This document shows positions 1 through 12,107 of a DNA stretch of 64,000 nt, in pieces. This DNA is from Spirogloea muscicola (lineage: Eukaryota; Streptophyta; Zygnematophyceae; Spirogloeales; Spirogloeaceae), in contig WELB01000011.1 in NCBI GenBank assembly GCA_009602725.1, positions 842,726-906,725 on the forward strand, given 5' to 3'. Under the pieces are notes generated by a model. That model had not been told where the DNA came from. It saw nothing but the letters and a program-made list of their open reading frames with translations, and ran no database searches. Each line of letters begins with the position of its first letter. Within the stretch, counting starts at the first letter, position 1. The translations under genes and the position numbers were made by a program.

Positions 1-15
1 TTGAAATTAGAAGCC

Positions 16-2912
16 TCAAAGAGAAGGTTTCACTTGGCAGCTTTTCTTATAGTCAGCATCAGAGAATGTTGAGCAGTTTGCCAAGGAATTAAAATGCTCC
101 CAAGTGCACAACTCATTGCTTATTTTTGCATGCCAAGGACCCTGATCCAACCAGCTTGCACCTTCCGGCGGTGTGCATCTTGGCAAATCAACCTCCTCGC
201 CATTGTACAGCATGCGTACGAAGTGTGCCTGGTTGTCCGGTGCTGACCAAAGCTCCAAACACATGTAGGATGAGTACGGTGGCCATGTTGGACAAGGTAT
301 TCCCAGGCTCGCTGTCACACAGACGAAACGTCCGCTCTTGAGCAAGCTGTGTTAGTCGTTTTAATTGCTGTGGACCTGTGGCACAGGTTGCGTAAGATAC
401 TGATGACCCAGCAAGACTGCAGGAAAGGATAACACAAGCACCAAAAGTGTAATGAGCCGAAGCAGTAGATGGGTTGATTCTTGCAGATGAAAGCAAATGG
501 AAATAGCTGAATTAGTAAGGCATTCATGCTGTCCATGTGTATATGAGTTTGAAAGTTAAACACCTGCAAGTGGCATCAGCGTTGCATCATGGCCAGAATA
601 TAATATGTATCGGAGGTCTGATAGTCCCTTCACACAGCTTGCCATGGTTTGACATAGTTCATCAACAAGTCTGCCCATTGCAAGCTGGCAAACTTCTTGA
701 CTCTGCAGTTGGGCCCCAACAGGCAAATAAGTAATGATCACAACTGCAAGCAAGATGTTACGAGGTATGCAGAGGATCGTAAGGGTAGAACTCAACAAGC
801 TTCAGACTCCTGGCTGCAAGCATTATAGTATGGATTTGGCTAGATCTTGAAGTCAAGGCAGGCTGTGTATACTGCAAGTATGGAGGTGACTACCTTCCTG
901 TGACGCAGCTTGAATAAGGCACTCACTGAAAAGGTTGTGGCATGGTCTACTGAAAGCAGGTGACGGAGCTCATCGATGTCTTTCTTTGTCACACCAGTTG
1001 GAAGTGCATCTCCATGTTGTTGACGGCAGTCAAGGTTGTCAACTGCCTGCAGGACATTACCCAGCACCATTAAGTGGTCCGGCACTCTGCTGATGAATAA
1101 CCCAAATTCAAGACTGCCATTATACTGAGTGTGTCAGCTTGAATCTTCTCCATAGTCAGTGGTCAGGTGATTCTAGGTCAATGATAAATACTACTTCATG
1201 CAAATGCCCAACTGCTTTGCTTCAAGGACAGCCTACCGTGACCCAAGGGAAGCGACCATCATCATCGAGGTGATAGAAGTTTTGCACTGCTTCTGCAAAC
1301 AGCTGCACACACTGGTGGTGAGCCGGTCTGGTTGATAACGTCAACCAGTGAAGGATAGGCCCTGTAAACCACACTCAACGCACTCAAACTCTTCCTTACA
1401 TTGCACAACCCTTTCGTGATCTTGATACGGGCAGGCACAAAGGTCCTGACTGACTGAGAAAGATGTGTGCTCGATAAGAGGCCTACCCGATAATCAGCTC
1501 GCCAACCGACAAAATGCCGGCTCCCATCAGCTGCTTGAATTGGGCTAGTCATTGCCTTCCATGCTTTGCCCCACAGCAGGGAACCTCTGACGCAAACAAG
1601 CCACCCGTCCTTAGAGGCACAGCATCTGAGGAGGACTCTCAAGTTTTGATGCAATGGAGGCAGAAGAAAGCGTCAGTCTGTGTCCCCCTCAGTCCTGAGC
1701 ATTCTGGGGAGCCCTTACCTCTTGCAATTGTCATTGTTGTACAAGTTCTCATCTTCATCGTTCCATATGACAATGGGGACCTTGGCTGCTGCCTCCTTGG
1801 AGCCAAGCAAGCCAGCGAGCACAAAGAAGCCTGCCCACAGCTGTTCAACGGTTACGTGGAAGTGAAGTAGTGACGTTCTCTTGCCTTATCAAGCTGACCA
1901 GGTTAGACAGGACGACATGCTTCAGAATACACCTACGATGTCTGCACTTACCACTAAGGTGAGTGCGAGGGAAGTCAGTTGATCGGATACTGGTCCGCAT
2001 GAGGGAATTGTCTCCAGGAGGACCTAGCAGCTCTGCATAGCGCTCCCGCAGAGATATCCCCAACTGTTGAGCTTCTTGAGCTCCTGATTCACAAAACTGG
2101 CTCAAGTGGCTCAAGCTCGATGAGAGCGCGTACACCATCACAATGAGGCTCAGTGTTTACAACAGAACTAACCGTCAGACAAGGGAGAAGAGTTGGAAGG
2201 AGGTGTCAGTAGCAAGCCCTGACACTAAGATCCAATAAGTAACTGTCTATACATCGAGGAGGTCACCTTTGATAGTGAGTTGGCCATAAGGATACTCATT
2301 GTCACGCTTGTAGATCCTGTCCTCAAGCTCCACAGGACGTCGCTGCAGGCGTCTCTCCCAGACCTCGCCATCGCTCTGGCCGGTCAGAGGAACAGGCGAT
2401 CTGTCCCCGTGCCGGAAGAGCACATGCACCTGTCTCATGGCAAGGCCTGACAGTCAGCTACTAATTTGTCTAGCTTGATCCTAATCGTCATGCTTACAAC
2501 GTGAGTATATCGACTCAACGCGCTACTGATGAACAATCTCGTCAGCCGCGGGCATCTCCTGCCACTGACAAGCCGCTTCCAAGTTCCTGCATGGATGGCA
2601 TGAAGGGCCGCGAATGTCGCTCATTGCCACTGGAGTTGGATCGAGCTGCAGAATCCGGCCGTCCCGTCGTGCTTGCAAGGACTGGCCTGCGACAGGCAGC
2701 TGCGGATGAGCTGATGTGCTCGCCTGCAGGAGCTTAAGGGGCAGCTCAGAAGGCGGCCTGCGCGGCGCAGCGGCCCGCGAGATCGGCTCTGCTGCGGCGG
2801 CTGTTGCACCGCCGGGGTCGCCGCCGGCGGCCGCGGCGGTGGAGGCCGCCGCGACGATCCCGCCCAGCGCTCCGAGCGCGGGCGGCAGCCGGGCGCGCCA
2901 TGGCCACGCCAT
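16..2912 (-). CDS. Histidine acid phosphatase, lysophosphatidic acid phosphatase type 6-like
   Basis: Predicted branch-2 histidine phosphatase that removes phosphate from small esters or lysophosphatidic acid. The catalytic N-terminal motif VLFRHGDRSP is read just below 2438. The proton-donor motif SGHDATLMPL lies near 585, and the C-terminal WPPYSSYMCLELW block near 260. Between them, exons encode the RST-containing block (LRERYAELLG...RSTDFPRTHLS, about 2090-1955) and a block ending VIWNDEDENLY (about 1855-1713); both sit where the family has them. The stop is at 18-16. An upstream stretch starting at ATG 2912 (MAWPWRARLPPALGALGGIV) looks like a signal anchor or signal peptide, which would place the enzyme in the secretory pathway or vacuole. 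I could not find a clean donor joining it to the RHG exon, so the first exon is provisional. Several internal exon limits are approximate. The family call is secure; the substrate is inferred. Confidence 0.85.
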
Positions 2913-3871
2913 GAAGCTCCGAGCGGCGCGGCAGGGGCGATCGATGTCACGGCGAGATGCCAGTGCCGGACCTCGCCGACGTGGCAGACCACGTCGGCAG
3001 GCCGTCTTACAAGGACGCCACGTGGGTGAGCACGTCGGCAATCGGCTTCGTGCGGGCCGCCCTCGTGGCTAACTGCAAGATGACTGGCCACGTAAGTGGG
3101 GCGAAGGCGCAGTGAGCAAGTTCTGAAAGCGAGGCCAAGCCGAGCCGATAATCTGGTCATTTGAACGGCAAGTTGATTGCAGACATTGTGTCTTCGGCAG
3201 AGCCACTCCATCTCCGCCCGGACGCCCCGTTAGGACAGGAAGTTCAGTGCAATGCGGCCACCCCCGCTGGCACCGTCCCGCCAGTCCCTAACGTACATTC
3301 CTTTGGGCTGGCCTTTCCCAGCCACCAGTCAATCTGGCCGAGCTTCTTCTAACGTACGGTACCACTGCTTGTCGTTCGGCACTTCTCGAGCTAGCAGTCG
3401 TTTATCGACCTGCCGCCTCCTTGGTGGGGCTCATTCCACTCAGCGGCTACTTCCCCTTCGTTATCAGCGTCTCAACCCGCCGCTTCCCTCGTCATTGCCA
3501 TATGCCGGAGGGGCAGCAGCGGACGCCGCCCGACTGCGGCGACGGCGGCGCCCGCGGCTCCTCCATCGTCAGCTCGGACGTGCCCGCGGCTCGATCCGCC
3601 TCACACTGGGGCGTTGCGCCGTCTCAGCCGGGCCTTCAAGGCATCCTGTGCTTGGAACGGCCGCCGTGGCTTAGCATCCTTTCCTCGTTCCGGCCAGTGT
3701 GGGCCTTGACGCAGCACCTGGCCGGACCAAGAAGTGGCAATCCTTTTGTGACGAGCCATCGAGGTCTCAAGGGCCCGCGCGGCTGGGCTAAGGCAAGCGG
3801 CACTTAGTGGGAGGCCCTAATGAATTGAGACCGGGGCACCTCTTGCAGTATTGAGGGAGCGCTCTGCGACC
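2913..3871. promoter_or_regulatory. Divergent intergenic region between acid phosphatase and V-ATPase d
   Basis: This gap of about 1 kb lies between two genes transcribed away from each other, so it probably holds both promoters. Open frames here are GC-rich, start without a recognisable protein and look like noise. It contains one copy of the dispersed hairpin repeat (3297-3348). I see no TATA box or other definite promoter motif. Confidence 0.4.
3288..3357 (-). repeat. Hairpin-core dispersed repeat copy flanked by 9-bp direct repeats
   Basis: Read on the minus strand, the stretch GCTGGGAAAGGCCAGCCC matches the core of the repeats at 12.8 and 24.4 kb. It is bracketed by two identical CTAACGTAC words at 3288-3296 and 3349-3357, leaving 52 bp between them. 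This arrangement resembles a short insertion with a target-site duplication. That reading is inference from one copy. Confidence 0.5.
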
Positions 3872-6515
3872 ATGGCTTCGACTCAGAAGAACATGTATGG
3901 CTTCGAGGCGATGAGCTTCAACATCAACGACGGCTTCTTGGAGGCTGTCCTCCGAGGTCACCGGGCGGGCCTGTTGACCGCTGCAGACTACAACAATCTG
4001 TGCCAGTGCGAGACGCTCGACGACATCAAGCTCCACCTCACCGGCACAGACTACGGGCCTTACCTGCAGAATGGTGACTCTCGCAAGGACCTTCAGGCCC
4101 GTTTGCTTTCGCTGACTACTGACACCTGCGTCCTGCTCTTAGAGCAATGAGCACTCACTGAAACTGCTCCTGACGAGTACAACCGTGCATGCCTTTACAG
4201 AGCCCTCGCCATTGCACACAAGCACAATCGTGGAGAAATGCACGCAGAAGCTAGTGGAGGACTACATGTACATGCGCAATCAGGCCACTGAGCCCCTCTC
4301 CACCTTCCTAGACTACATCACGTAAGCAGTCACTGGCCTTTGACCTAATTGGCTTGCCAATCTTGGAATGGCAAGCTTGGCAGCAGGTCAATAAGTTGGT
4401 GGGACCTTCAAGGTCTTCTGCTATTGATCTGCACAAGGTGTTGATGATCTTCTTACTGGTGGTGATTTGTGGGGGTGCTGCAGATATGGCCACATGATAG
4501 ATAATGTTGTGCTCATCGTGACTGGCACCCTGCATGAACGGGATGTTCACGAGCTTCTAGACAAGTGCCACCCTCTTGGAACGTTTGACAGGTAGGCTAA
4601 GTGCACTGCATGATTGTCTCGGACTTAGTGGTTGCCAACCATTCAATTACGGGGTTCTTGGCAACACAAGTAACACTCAGAGTTCCCCTTTGAAAAAGTG
4701 TACTATCACGCCAATATATTTAATGGTGCACTATCAAAGATCATAGTAACATGCACCGTTGTTTCTTGACCTGCAGCATTGCAACCTTGGCAGTTGCACA
4801 GAATATGCGTGAACTATATCGGCTAGTACTCGTGGACACACCATTGGCTCCATACTTTTCTGAATGCATCACCTCGGAGGTGACTTTGTCATTCTGGGAA
4901 CCTCTGTTTCTGATTTCCTCAGAACCACTTGTTCTATGTCTTGGTTGAGTTGACGGGGGCATGAAGGCTTTGCTGCAAAGCTCAGGAGCTGTTGTTGTGT
5001 CGTTTACATTTGGCAGGATCTTGACGATATGAATATTGAGATCATGAGGAACATATTGTACAAAGCCTACTTAGAGGATTTCCACAAGTTCTGTCAAGTG
5101 AGTTGTTTCCAGACACTATTGTTGAAGACAGCCTTGAGATATCAATAAGTTCCAAGAGCATGAGCTTGAGAAGTAAAGGAGTTCAGCTTGATAAGCAGAG
5201 GAGTGTCTGTCACTCTTCTTCAGAAACTTGGAGGGGCAACTGCAGACATTATGAGTGACCTGCTATTTTTTGAGGCGGATAGAAGGGCAGTCAACATTAC
5301 CATCAACAGGTGACTGCAGATTTATGAAGTACATGTTGTTACACACTAAGCTGGTATGTCATGGATTGTTGGGCAGCCAGCTCATGTGTTGCGTAGACAT
5401 AACGTGACGCGCATCAATCATGATTGGTTTGACAATGAAGCAATTGCAAGAGTCTAGTATTGAGGTGCAATTTGTCTCATTGCTGGCAGCATTGGTACTG
5501 AGTTGACGCGAGATGATCGCCGTAAATTGTACTCCAACTTCGGGCTTCTGTAAGTACTTTCCATTTGTCTTTGTTGCCACAGCATCTTATAGGATGCAGA
5601 TGCTATATCGAGACATGCGGAATTTGCTGCAATTGGTCACTGCCTGATAAGGGTCTGCTTCAATAGGTCACCTTTGGCTTTTCTTGTCATGACATGTAGA
5701 GCTCTTCATTAAAGCAGTGCCATAGTGAGCTATAAGTGCCCTAGTGAGCTATAAATGACCATCACATTGCCACCAATAGCATAAGGAGCTCAGCTGCTTA
5801 TGCTTCTTGTTTTCATGTGGTGCTCTGTCACAATGCATGATTAGTTTCCTTGAGGCTCACATGGATCTTTCCTCTGGGCAGGTTTCCATATGGGCATGAG
5901 GAGCTTGCCATTTGTGAAGACTTTGACAGCGTAAGCTCTATCAGGCCTGCCTAGGATCCTGATCCTGGTGCTAGGTAGCAGGTACATCTGAAATTTACAG
6001 AACAGCTCCTGACCTGTGTCTAGATTGCTTATGTGCAGGTTCGTGCTGCAATGGAGAAGTACCCCATGTATGCTGCCACTTTTGCGAAGTTGTCATATGG
6101 TGAGAGCCAAATGTTGGACAAGGCATTCTATGAGGAGGAGGTCAAGCGACTCACACTTGCATTTGAGCAGCAGGTAGGTGCTACCGTTTGGCCCAATGCA
6201 AATGACAGGGGATTTCATACTGCTGTCTCATTGTTGTTTCACTATGCAACAATTGATGCGGCTTCTTGTCTTCACGTCTGACATGTTCATCTATGTGCGC
6301 TCTACTCCGAAGGCATGTTAAAAGATCCTCCATAAAATTTGTATTGTGCTGATAAGAGGGCGTATGTGTTGTATGCCTTGCAGTTCCACTATGGAGTTTT
6401 CTTTGCATATGTCCGATTGAGGGAGCAAGAAATCCGCAACCTTATGTGGATATCAGAGTGTGTTGCGCAAAGGCAGAAGGCCCGCATTCATGACGGCATT
6501 GTGATCATATTCTGA
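3872..6515 (+). CDS. VMA6: V-type proton ATPase subunit d (V0 sector)
   Basis: Subunit d is the peripheral V0 protein that couples the central rotor stalk to the proteolipid ring of the vacuolar proton pump. Ten exons rebuild 358 residues without a frame break: 3872-4073, 4201-4321, 4484-4591, 4777-4879, 5017-5097, 5224-5309, 5490-5549, 5882-5930, 6039-6173, 6384-6515. Near-invariant family blocks are present in order: [89 protein letters not shown] and [20 protein letters not shown]. The length is close to the usual 350 residues. The ATG at 3872 was chosen because it begins the conserved N-terminus and a preceding in-frame TTG adds nothing. All introns have GT-AG ends. Confidence 0.97.
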
Positions 6516-6971
6516 ATATAGTGTGTCATGAGAACTGCCACCTGCTGATACCGAGATCCATGAAGTACTTCAGACAACTTGTTTGACCTGCATCTGATTC
6601 ATGCGATGTTCATCGTTGAGAACCCTGTTGGCACAACGGGCCAGCTTGACTGCTTGATATAGCACTTGCAGGGAGGTATTTACATGTCCAAGCTGTCTGA
6701 CTGACAGACATGCTCTCATCTAGATGTGGTGCACTTGCTCATCCACCACCGGCGGTCGTCATCGATCGCCTGTGGTGGATAGACAGATGCGCCTCGCAGA
6801 TATTGTGGGCGGCTCTGAAAGCAATGCACCTCAGGAGCCTACTACTTGCACCGGAAGCCCACGTGGAGCTCGGCTAGAGCTAGTGTCTCAAACAGCGCTA
6901 TCAGGCCCTGGCCTTGGCAGGCATGGCGGCTTAACTCTCAACCCTGGGGGATGGGAAGGGACTCTGAGCAC
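6516..6971. other. Convergent intergenic region
   Basis: This holds the 3' ends of V-ATPase d and the TTI2-like gene, which point toward each other. A plus-strand open frame across 6724-6981 has no recognisable protein features and overlaps the tail of the minus-strand gene. I see nothing else here. Confidence 0.4.
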
Positions 6972-9055
6972 CTACGAGTGAGCACATTCCTGGACGATTC
7001 TGCAACAGCCCAAATCCACTAGAAACGGGTCATACATTGCCACGTAAAATTTGCAGGTATAAAAGAAAGGACCACAGCTACTGCGGTTTACAGTGGAAGG
7101 GCATGCAGTCACTTCTAGAGCGCACTTGTTCAGCAGCTGCCGGGTGTCTTTGATGCGCTCTTGGATCTCCGAGCAGCCCTTGTGCCGCTTAGCCTCTCCC
7201 TCAGCTCGGTCCAGCTCACTCTCAATCCTGAAAGGAGCAGAAGCAATTGACCACAGATCAAGTCAACCTGTGCTGCATATGCCGAAGGACACGTGCTCTA
7301 GCAGGCACTCAGCAACAGCCCCCTGGCAGCTGCTCACACACATCAACACCCACATGATCAGGCTTGACACAATAAGCTGCCTACAAGTGTATGCACATCA
7401 GATTCAGTTGCAAGCATGATGGAATGATCACAACAACTAGGCTGCTCTACCTACTAATAAACTTTGAAGGTGTTTCAACACCTCTGCTTGTGGGCAGGTG
7501 CTCTTGGCCACGTGCACCGCATAGTAACATTCAACACCGCCAGGGACTGTGGAAGTGCATGCTTCACATATCATCAGTCTGCAATAGTTGCCATCTCACT
7601 ATGATCCATACTTCTTGCCAACCCAAAAAGTACACAAGGTTCTGCAGAAATTTGCACAAAGCTGTTCCACAACCTGAGAACTGAGAGAACTGTGTGGCGC
7701 TTGGCAGACCTCTGCAACGCCACAGCGAAGGAGGACCTAAAGTTAAGGATGGGAAGCATGCTATGTTGTGTGCGATGCTGCACCTTAAGCACCGTAGCTT
7801 CGTCAAGACTGTGGATCCAGTGCAGAAGCAGAGGCAGGAGCCGTTTGAAGTGGGCCAGCAGGACAAGCCCCAGAGCTTGCACAAGCGGCAAGACAGAGTC
7901 GAGCCACACCAGGCGCCAGGCAGCGGCCTCACTGTGCCGCTCCACCTCTCCCAGCAGCGTCTCGAAGACTTGGCCGTAGCTGCACATAAGCGAGCGCCGC
8001 ATGTGAAGCGTCTCAACAAGGAGGTTAGGAAGTGTGCCTCCCTGCAGGCCTTGTGATGTCGCTTGAGAGACTGTACTGTGTACAACTATAGAGTCCAGTA
8101 CTGGGGCCGCCTCGGCAGTAGCTTACAGCAGGCTCCTCGGGTTGGCGCCCTCCAGCCGGGTGGCGAGCCCCACCGCCAGCGGCACCGCAAGCGGCCACAG
8201 CTCCTCGTGGCAGGCAACGAGGTTGTGGCAGAGCGCGTCTGACGTGACTGGCCCAAACCACGCCAGGTCCTCCACGCCGGCTGCTCGGACGAAACGGTCC
8301 AAGGCGACCAGGCTGGCCCGCTGCCACACCCCACCGCAGCCTCCCTAGCCACCCTCAGCTAGCGAGCACTGTCCGAAGGCTTGGGAACGTCCGCAAGCAT
8401 TTGGGCGACGGCATCATGCGACGTAGTGGCCACGAAAAGGCCGTGCAGAAAGCTCAGAGCGGTCGAGGATTCAAGCCACGATGGCACCAGAGGGTGCCGG
8501 GCTGGCAATGTAGCCAGCATGGCGTCTCTGCCGCTGATCACCTTCACGGCTGGCGAGAAATGGTCGAGGGCGGTGAGCACGCAAGGCAGAGCCGCCCGCA
8601 CGAGCGCCTGCAGCTCGCTCTCGTCCGCCTGCTGCAATGGACACGCGGATTACCATCATCTTTCGGTGGGCCGGGCCAGGCCTGAACAGCTGCAGCACAC
8701 GCTAATGGAGAAGCCAATTCTGAAGCACGGATTCTTAACCTTGTCTTGTAACCTTTCTGCATTGCAACAAATTATGAGCTCTGAAGAAGCTCCATCATCT
8801 AAAGTGATTGCTCAACACCACTTGTGAAGAAAAAGCTCATGTACAATCACACATATATTAAGACAATCACGTCTATCTGTTGTTCAACATTATGGGCGGG
8901 GAGTGGTGCGGAACCTGCACGACCAGGGCCTCCAGGCGCGCCGCGGCCGCCGCAGCGTCCGCCGCCGCGTCCCGCAGGTCCCCACTGCCGGCCGGCGCCT
9001 GGCGCATGCGCCGCCGCAGGTCCCGCAGCTCGAGCTCCGCCGCCGCCGCGCCCAT
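6972..9055 (-). CDS. TTI2: TTI2-like (TELO2-interacting protein 2) helical-repeat protein
   Basis: Predicted partner of TELO2 and TTI1 in the TTT co-chaperone complex that stabilises PIKK kinases such as mTOR and ATM. Exons I can place: 9055 to about 8923 (MGAAAAELELRDLRRRMRQA), 8631-8389 (LPCVLTALDHFSPAVKVISG), 8320-8127 (LVALDRFVRAAGVEDLAWFG), 7979-7784 (LGLVLLAHFKRLLPLLLHW) and 7711-7674, a 38-nt exon. More exons run down to a final one ending at stop 6974-6972 (ERIKDTRQLLNKCALEV). Phases agree across 8631-7674. The leucine-rich alpha-helical pattern, the 'L-LD-----VK--G' block and the 'HFKRLLPLLL' block fit the Tti2 family. Exons between about 7560 and 7250 are uncertain. It could instead be another HEAT-type protein. 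Confidence 0.58.
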
Positions 9056-9972
9056 CAAGTGCTACGCGGGCTCCGCCGCGGCGCCCATGGCCGAGGGCCT
9101 ACGCCAGGCGGCTCGGGCAGCGCTGGTGTCCGCCGCCGCGGCGAGCTTGGTGAGTTTAGGGCGCACTTTAGGTTAGGGCTAGGAAGGAGAACAGGGGCCG
9201 CCGCTACCGGGATTGCATCTCGCGATATGTTGTAGGTAAGTCTGATGCAATCAACTTTCTCTGAGTACCACACGAGTTGTCACGCGCGGATATAAGCATA
9301 CTCACGCCAGTCGGCGCCGCACCGCGCTAACCCGTCGGTAAGTCCCACACGAAGACGTGCGCGACCCAGAAACGGCACCGTCACCGCCACTCACAAGGTG
9401 CTCGGGCAAGTAGTTATCCACCGTGAGTGAGACCGTGAGTCAATGTCTCAGCTCATCTGACGTCCTATTGCTGGCACGGGGGTACTGCCAAAATAATACC
9501 TTTGTGCTGAGCGGGTCAATCTGCTGTGGTGATGTACGTCATTATATGTGCTGGCCTTTGTACTAGGCCATTCTGGGCTTCGTTGCTTTCGAGTACACGA
9601 AAATCTTCTTTGTATTACCACCCTGTGGCTGGCTCTGACAGCCGCCATTTCAACATCAGCAGCCGCCACCATTAAGGAAAAGGAATAGTGGATGTGGCCG
9701 CTGAGCCCCCGCGTTCCCCGCCGCATTTCGCGGCGCCTGCCAAGGCCACCCGCCGGCCTTGCCGCCCCGCCGGCAGCTCTGGCGGCGGCGACGGCGGCGG
9801 GCAGTCGCGCAACCCGTCATTGGGGTCTAGCCGGCGCCACTTCAAGAGCCGTCCAGACGTCCTAGGCGGCCACTTACGCCGTATGGCGTAAGTGGTGGCA
9901 GCCTATTGTGGGCCTCTGTGGACGGCCGTCCCCTGCCGCCAACACCACAGGCGGCGGCCCGGCACCCTAGAG
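9056..9972. promoter_or_regulatory. Divergent intergenic region with telomere-like words
   Basis: This lies between the TTI2-like start and the MCTS1 start on opposite strands and probably carries both promoters. At 9153-9181 three TTTAGG-type words (TTTAGGG, TTTAGG, TTAGGG) occur in 30 bp. Open frames around 9688-9891 are proline/glycine-rich and unconvincing. Confidence 0.4.
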
Positions 9973-12107
9973 ATGTTTAAGAAGTGAGCCCTCGTGCGAA
10001 TCCCACCGCCGCTACCCATCGTAACACCACATATCTAAGCTCGGCCGCTGCAGCTGAGGCTGCAGCCCTTGATGTCAGGCAGGTGCCTGTATAGCATGCC
10101 TGGAGCATTTGCTGCTGCTAATGAGCCGTGATCAACTCCTGCTGCGGCTGTGAGGGACCCCAGGTTCACTGCGGAGGAGGTTTCGGGCCAAAATCAAGTC
10201 AAGGCGTCAGTGCAGCGCCGCATTCGCCAGAGTATCGGCGAGGAGGTGAGGCCCCCGCTGCCATGCCAGGCTTGCTGATGGTGACGATGATGATATCTTC
10301 CTCTGCCCGCCAACATGGAGGCTAGACGGCAGCGCAAAACCTCTGCAGGCGGCAAGCGACCTCTCATTCGATGGAGTAGGGCTTGACTGGTTGCGGATAA
10401 AGCCATGGGGTCTGGAGTCAAGCTCTGTGGGTTTTCAGCCTTTGAGTTTTAGGGTTTTGCGATGTATTGCTTGGACGTCAGCAATTTTGGGTGGGGTTTA
10501 GAGTTTAGGGTTCGGGGTTTAAGGGGTTCAGGCTTTCAAGCTGCCTGCGTCAGGCCTGACGTGTCTGCGGGCCCTCGCCACGCTCTCTTTCTGCGTACCT
10601 GGGCGGCGGCTGCGGCGGCTGCAGTATCCACTGCTGGAGCCGGTCGTGGATGACCTCCTCCCAAAGAAGGCCCCACTTACCGTTGCTAAATGGTGAGAGC
10701 CATTCAAAATCCGAGGTCGCTAACAGGCATTTGGCTCTTAGTCACTTTGACTTGTGACTTCATCACCTATTGCCACACTTTCCTATGACAATTATCCTGC
10801 AAATAGCAGCTGCTGCTGCTATGTGCAGCAGCTGCCGGCTGTCTTCCCTTATTGGATCTCTTGCCTTTTAGGAGCTTCACAGCCAGGGCAGTGTGCAAGC
10901 CTTCTGACTGTTGACAATAGCAACAAGCATGAGGAGTGGAACGGGACTGCCGGCAGTGCCGGCCTGAGCTTGAGCATCGTCATACCTTGGCTGAGCATGT
11001 GCGCAGCCAGAACCACCTGAACCTGGTGGTGGTGAACAACGTGCCACTCTTCTTCAACGTGCGCGACGGGCCATACATGCCGACACTGCGGCTGCTGCAC
11101 CAGTGTGAGCACCTTCCCTGCCCCCCCCCGCCCCCCCCTGCGCTCAGTGATGGCATTGTCAAGCTTTGAGGACCTCAGAGATTTAGCTGCTGAACAGAGG
11201 TGGTGGTAGGGCTCAGCCTGTGGCCGCTTTGCAGCTTCTAGTGATGACATGGTCCACTGTGAGAGCTGGAGTTAAGCATCAGTCCTCTCCCTTTTACCTT
11301 CAACTCGGTGCTGCTCTGCTCCACCCTGTAGAGCTCTAACTTCTCCTTGGTCCTGTTTGTCCCCTTCCCCGTTCCCCACCAACTTCCTGTGAAGATCCCG
11401 ATGTAATGAAGCGGGTGCAGGTCGACCGTGGCGCGATCAAGTTCGTGCTGGCAGGCGCCAACATCATGTGCCCGGGGCTCACATCCAAAGGCGGCGCGCT
11501 CGACCCCAACGTTGGCGCTGACTGCCCTGTGGTGAGTATTCCATTCATGGGTGTTGTACAACAAAGCCTCCTCTGCTCTGTGAAGTTCAGGCCCTTTGCT
11601 GGCTTGGCGTTGTGAGCACGTTTGGTGGCTGAAGCCTAGCTGGCAACAGCAAATGACATGCGCCAAGCTCATGATGCTGAAGCTGCCATCGGCCATTGCC
11701 TGTTCAGGCAGTGCATGCTGAGGGCAAGGAGCACGCGCTCGGAATTGGGTTCACCAAGATGTCGGCAGAGGACATGTACAATCTCCAGGCTGCTGCCCTT
11801 TGTGCGCATATTTGTCAAATGGTTGATAAATTCTGTCAACAGGCTTATTTCCACCATGTCATGGTGAGCTTTATACCTCCCACTGCACAGGCTGAAGATC
11901 AACAAGGGGATTGGAGTTGAGAACATGCACTCGCTCAATGACGGTCTTTGGAAGGTTGGCCATGCGATCCTCTTGTGCAGCTATAGGCCTTTTACTGGCA
12001 CCAACAAGAATAGCCCACAGCAATCTATTGCATTTGGTTCGTCAGCGGAGGCACACACTTGCCTAAGTTGCTGCATAGCCCTGTGCTCTGGGCGTCTCCT
12101 CCCATAG
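9973..12107 (+). CDS. MCTS1: MCT-1 / MCTS1 PUA-domain translation reinitiation factor
   Basis: MCTS1 pairs with DENR to remove deacylated tRNA from the 40S subunit, aiding recycling and reinitiation. Exons: 9973-9983 (an 11-nt first exon, ATGTTTAAGAA, giving the family start MFKK), 10164-10245, 10625-10692, 11007-11104, 11395-11531, 11708-11775, and from 11891. The protein reads [17 protein letters not shown]..., then [20 protein letters not shown] and, in the PUA domain, [38 protein letters not shown] and [18 protein letters not shown]. Phases agree throughout. Family proteins normally stop a few residues after NDGLW. Here the frame stays open to 12107, so either the last exon has an unrecognised intron after WK or the protein carries an unusual tail. 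The next gene on the same strand is eIF2D. Confidence 0.95.
10441..10531 (+). repeat. Degenerate TTTAGGG-like tract inside MCTS1 intron 2
   Basis: Within intron 2 (10246-10624) there are imperfect telomere-type words: TTTTAGGGTTTTG, then GGGTTTAGAGTTTAGGGTT and GGGGTTTAAGGGG. They resemble the plant-type telomere unit TTTAGGG but are interrupted and diverged. It may be an old interstitial telomeric insertion or a chance G/T-rich tract. Confidence 0.5.

Noticed and set aside
7694-8827. Several plus-strand frames over 90 codons long
   Set aside because: They are shadows of the minus-strand TTI2-like exons, which show helical-repeat sequence and consistent splice phases.
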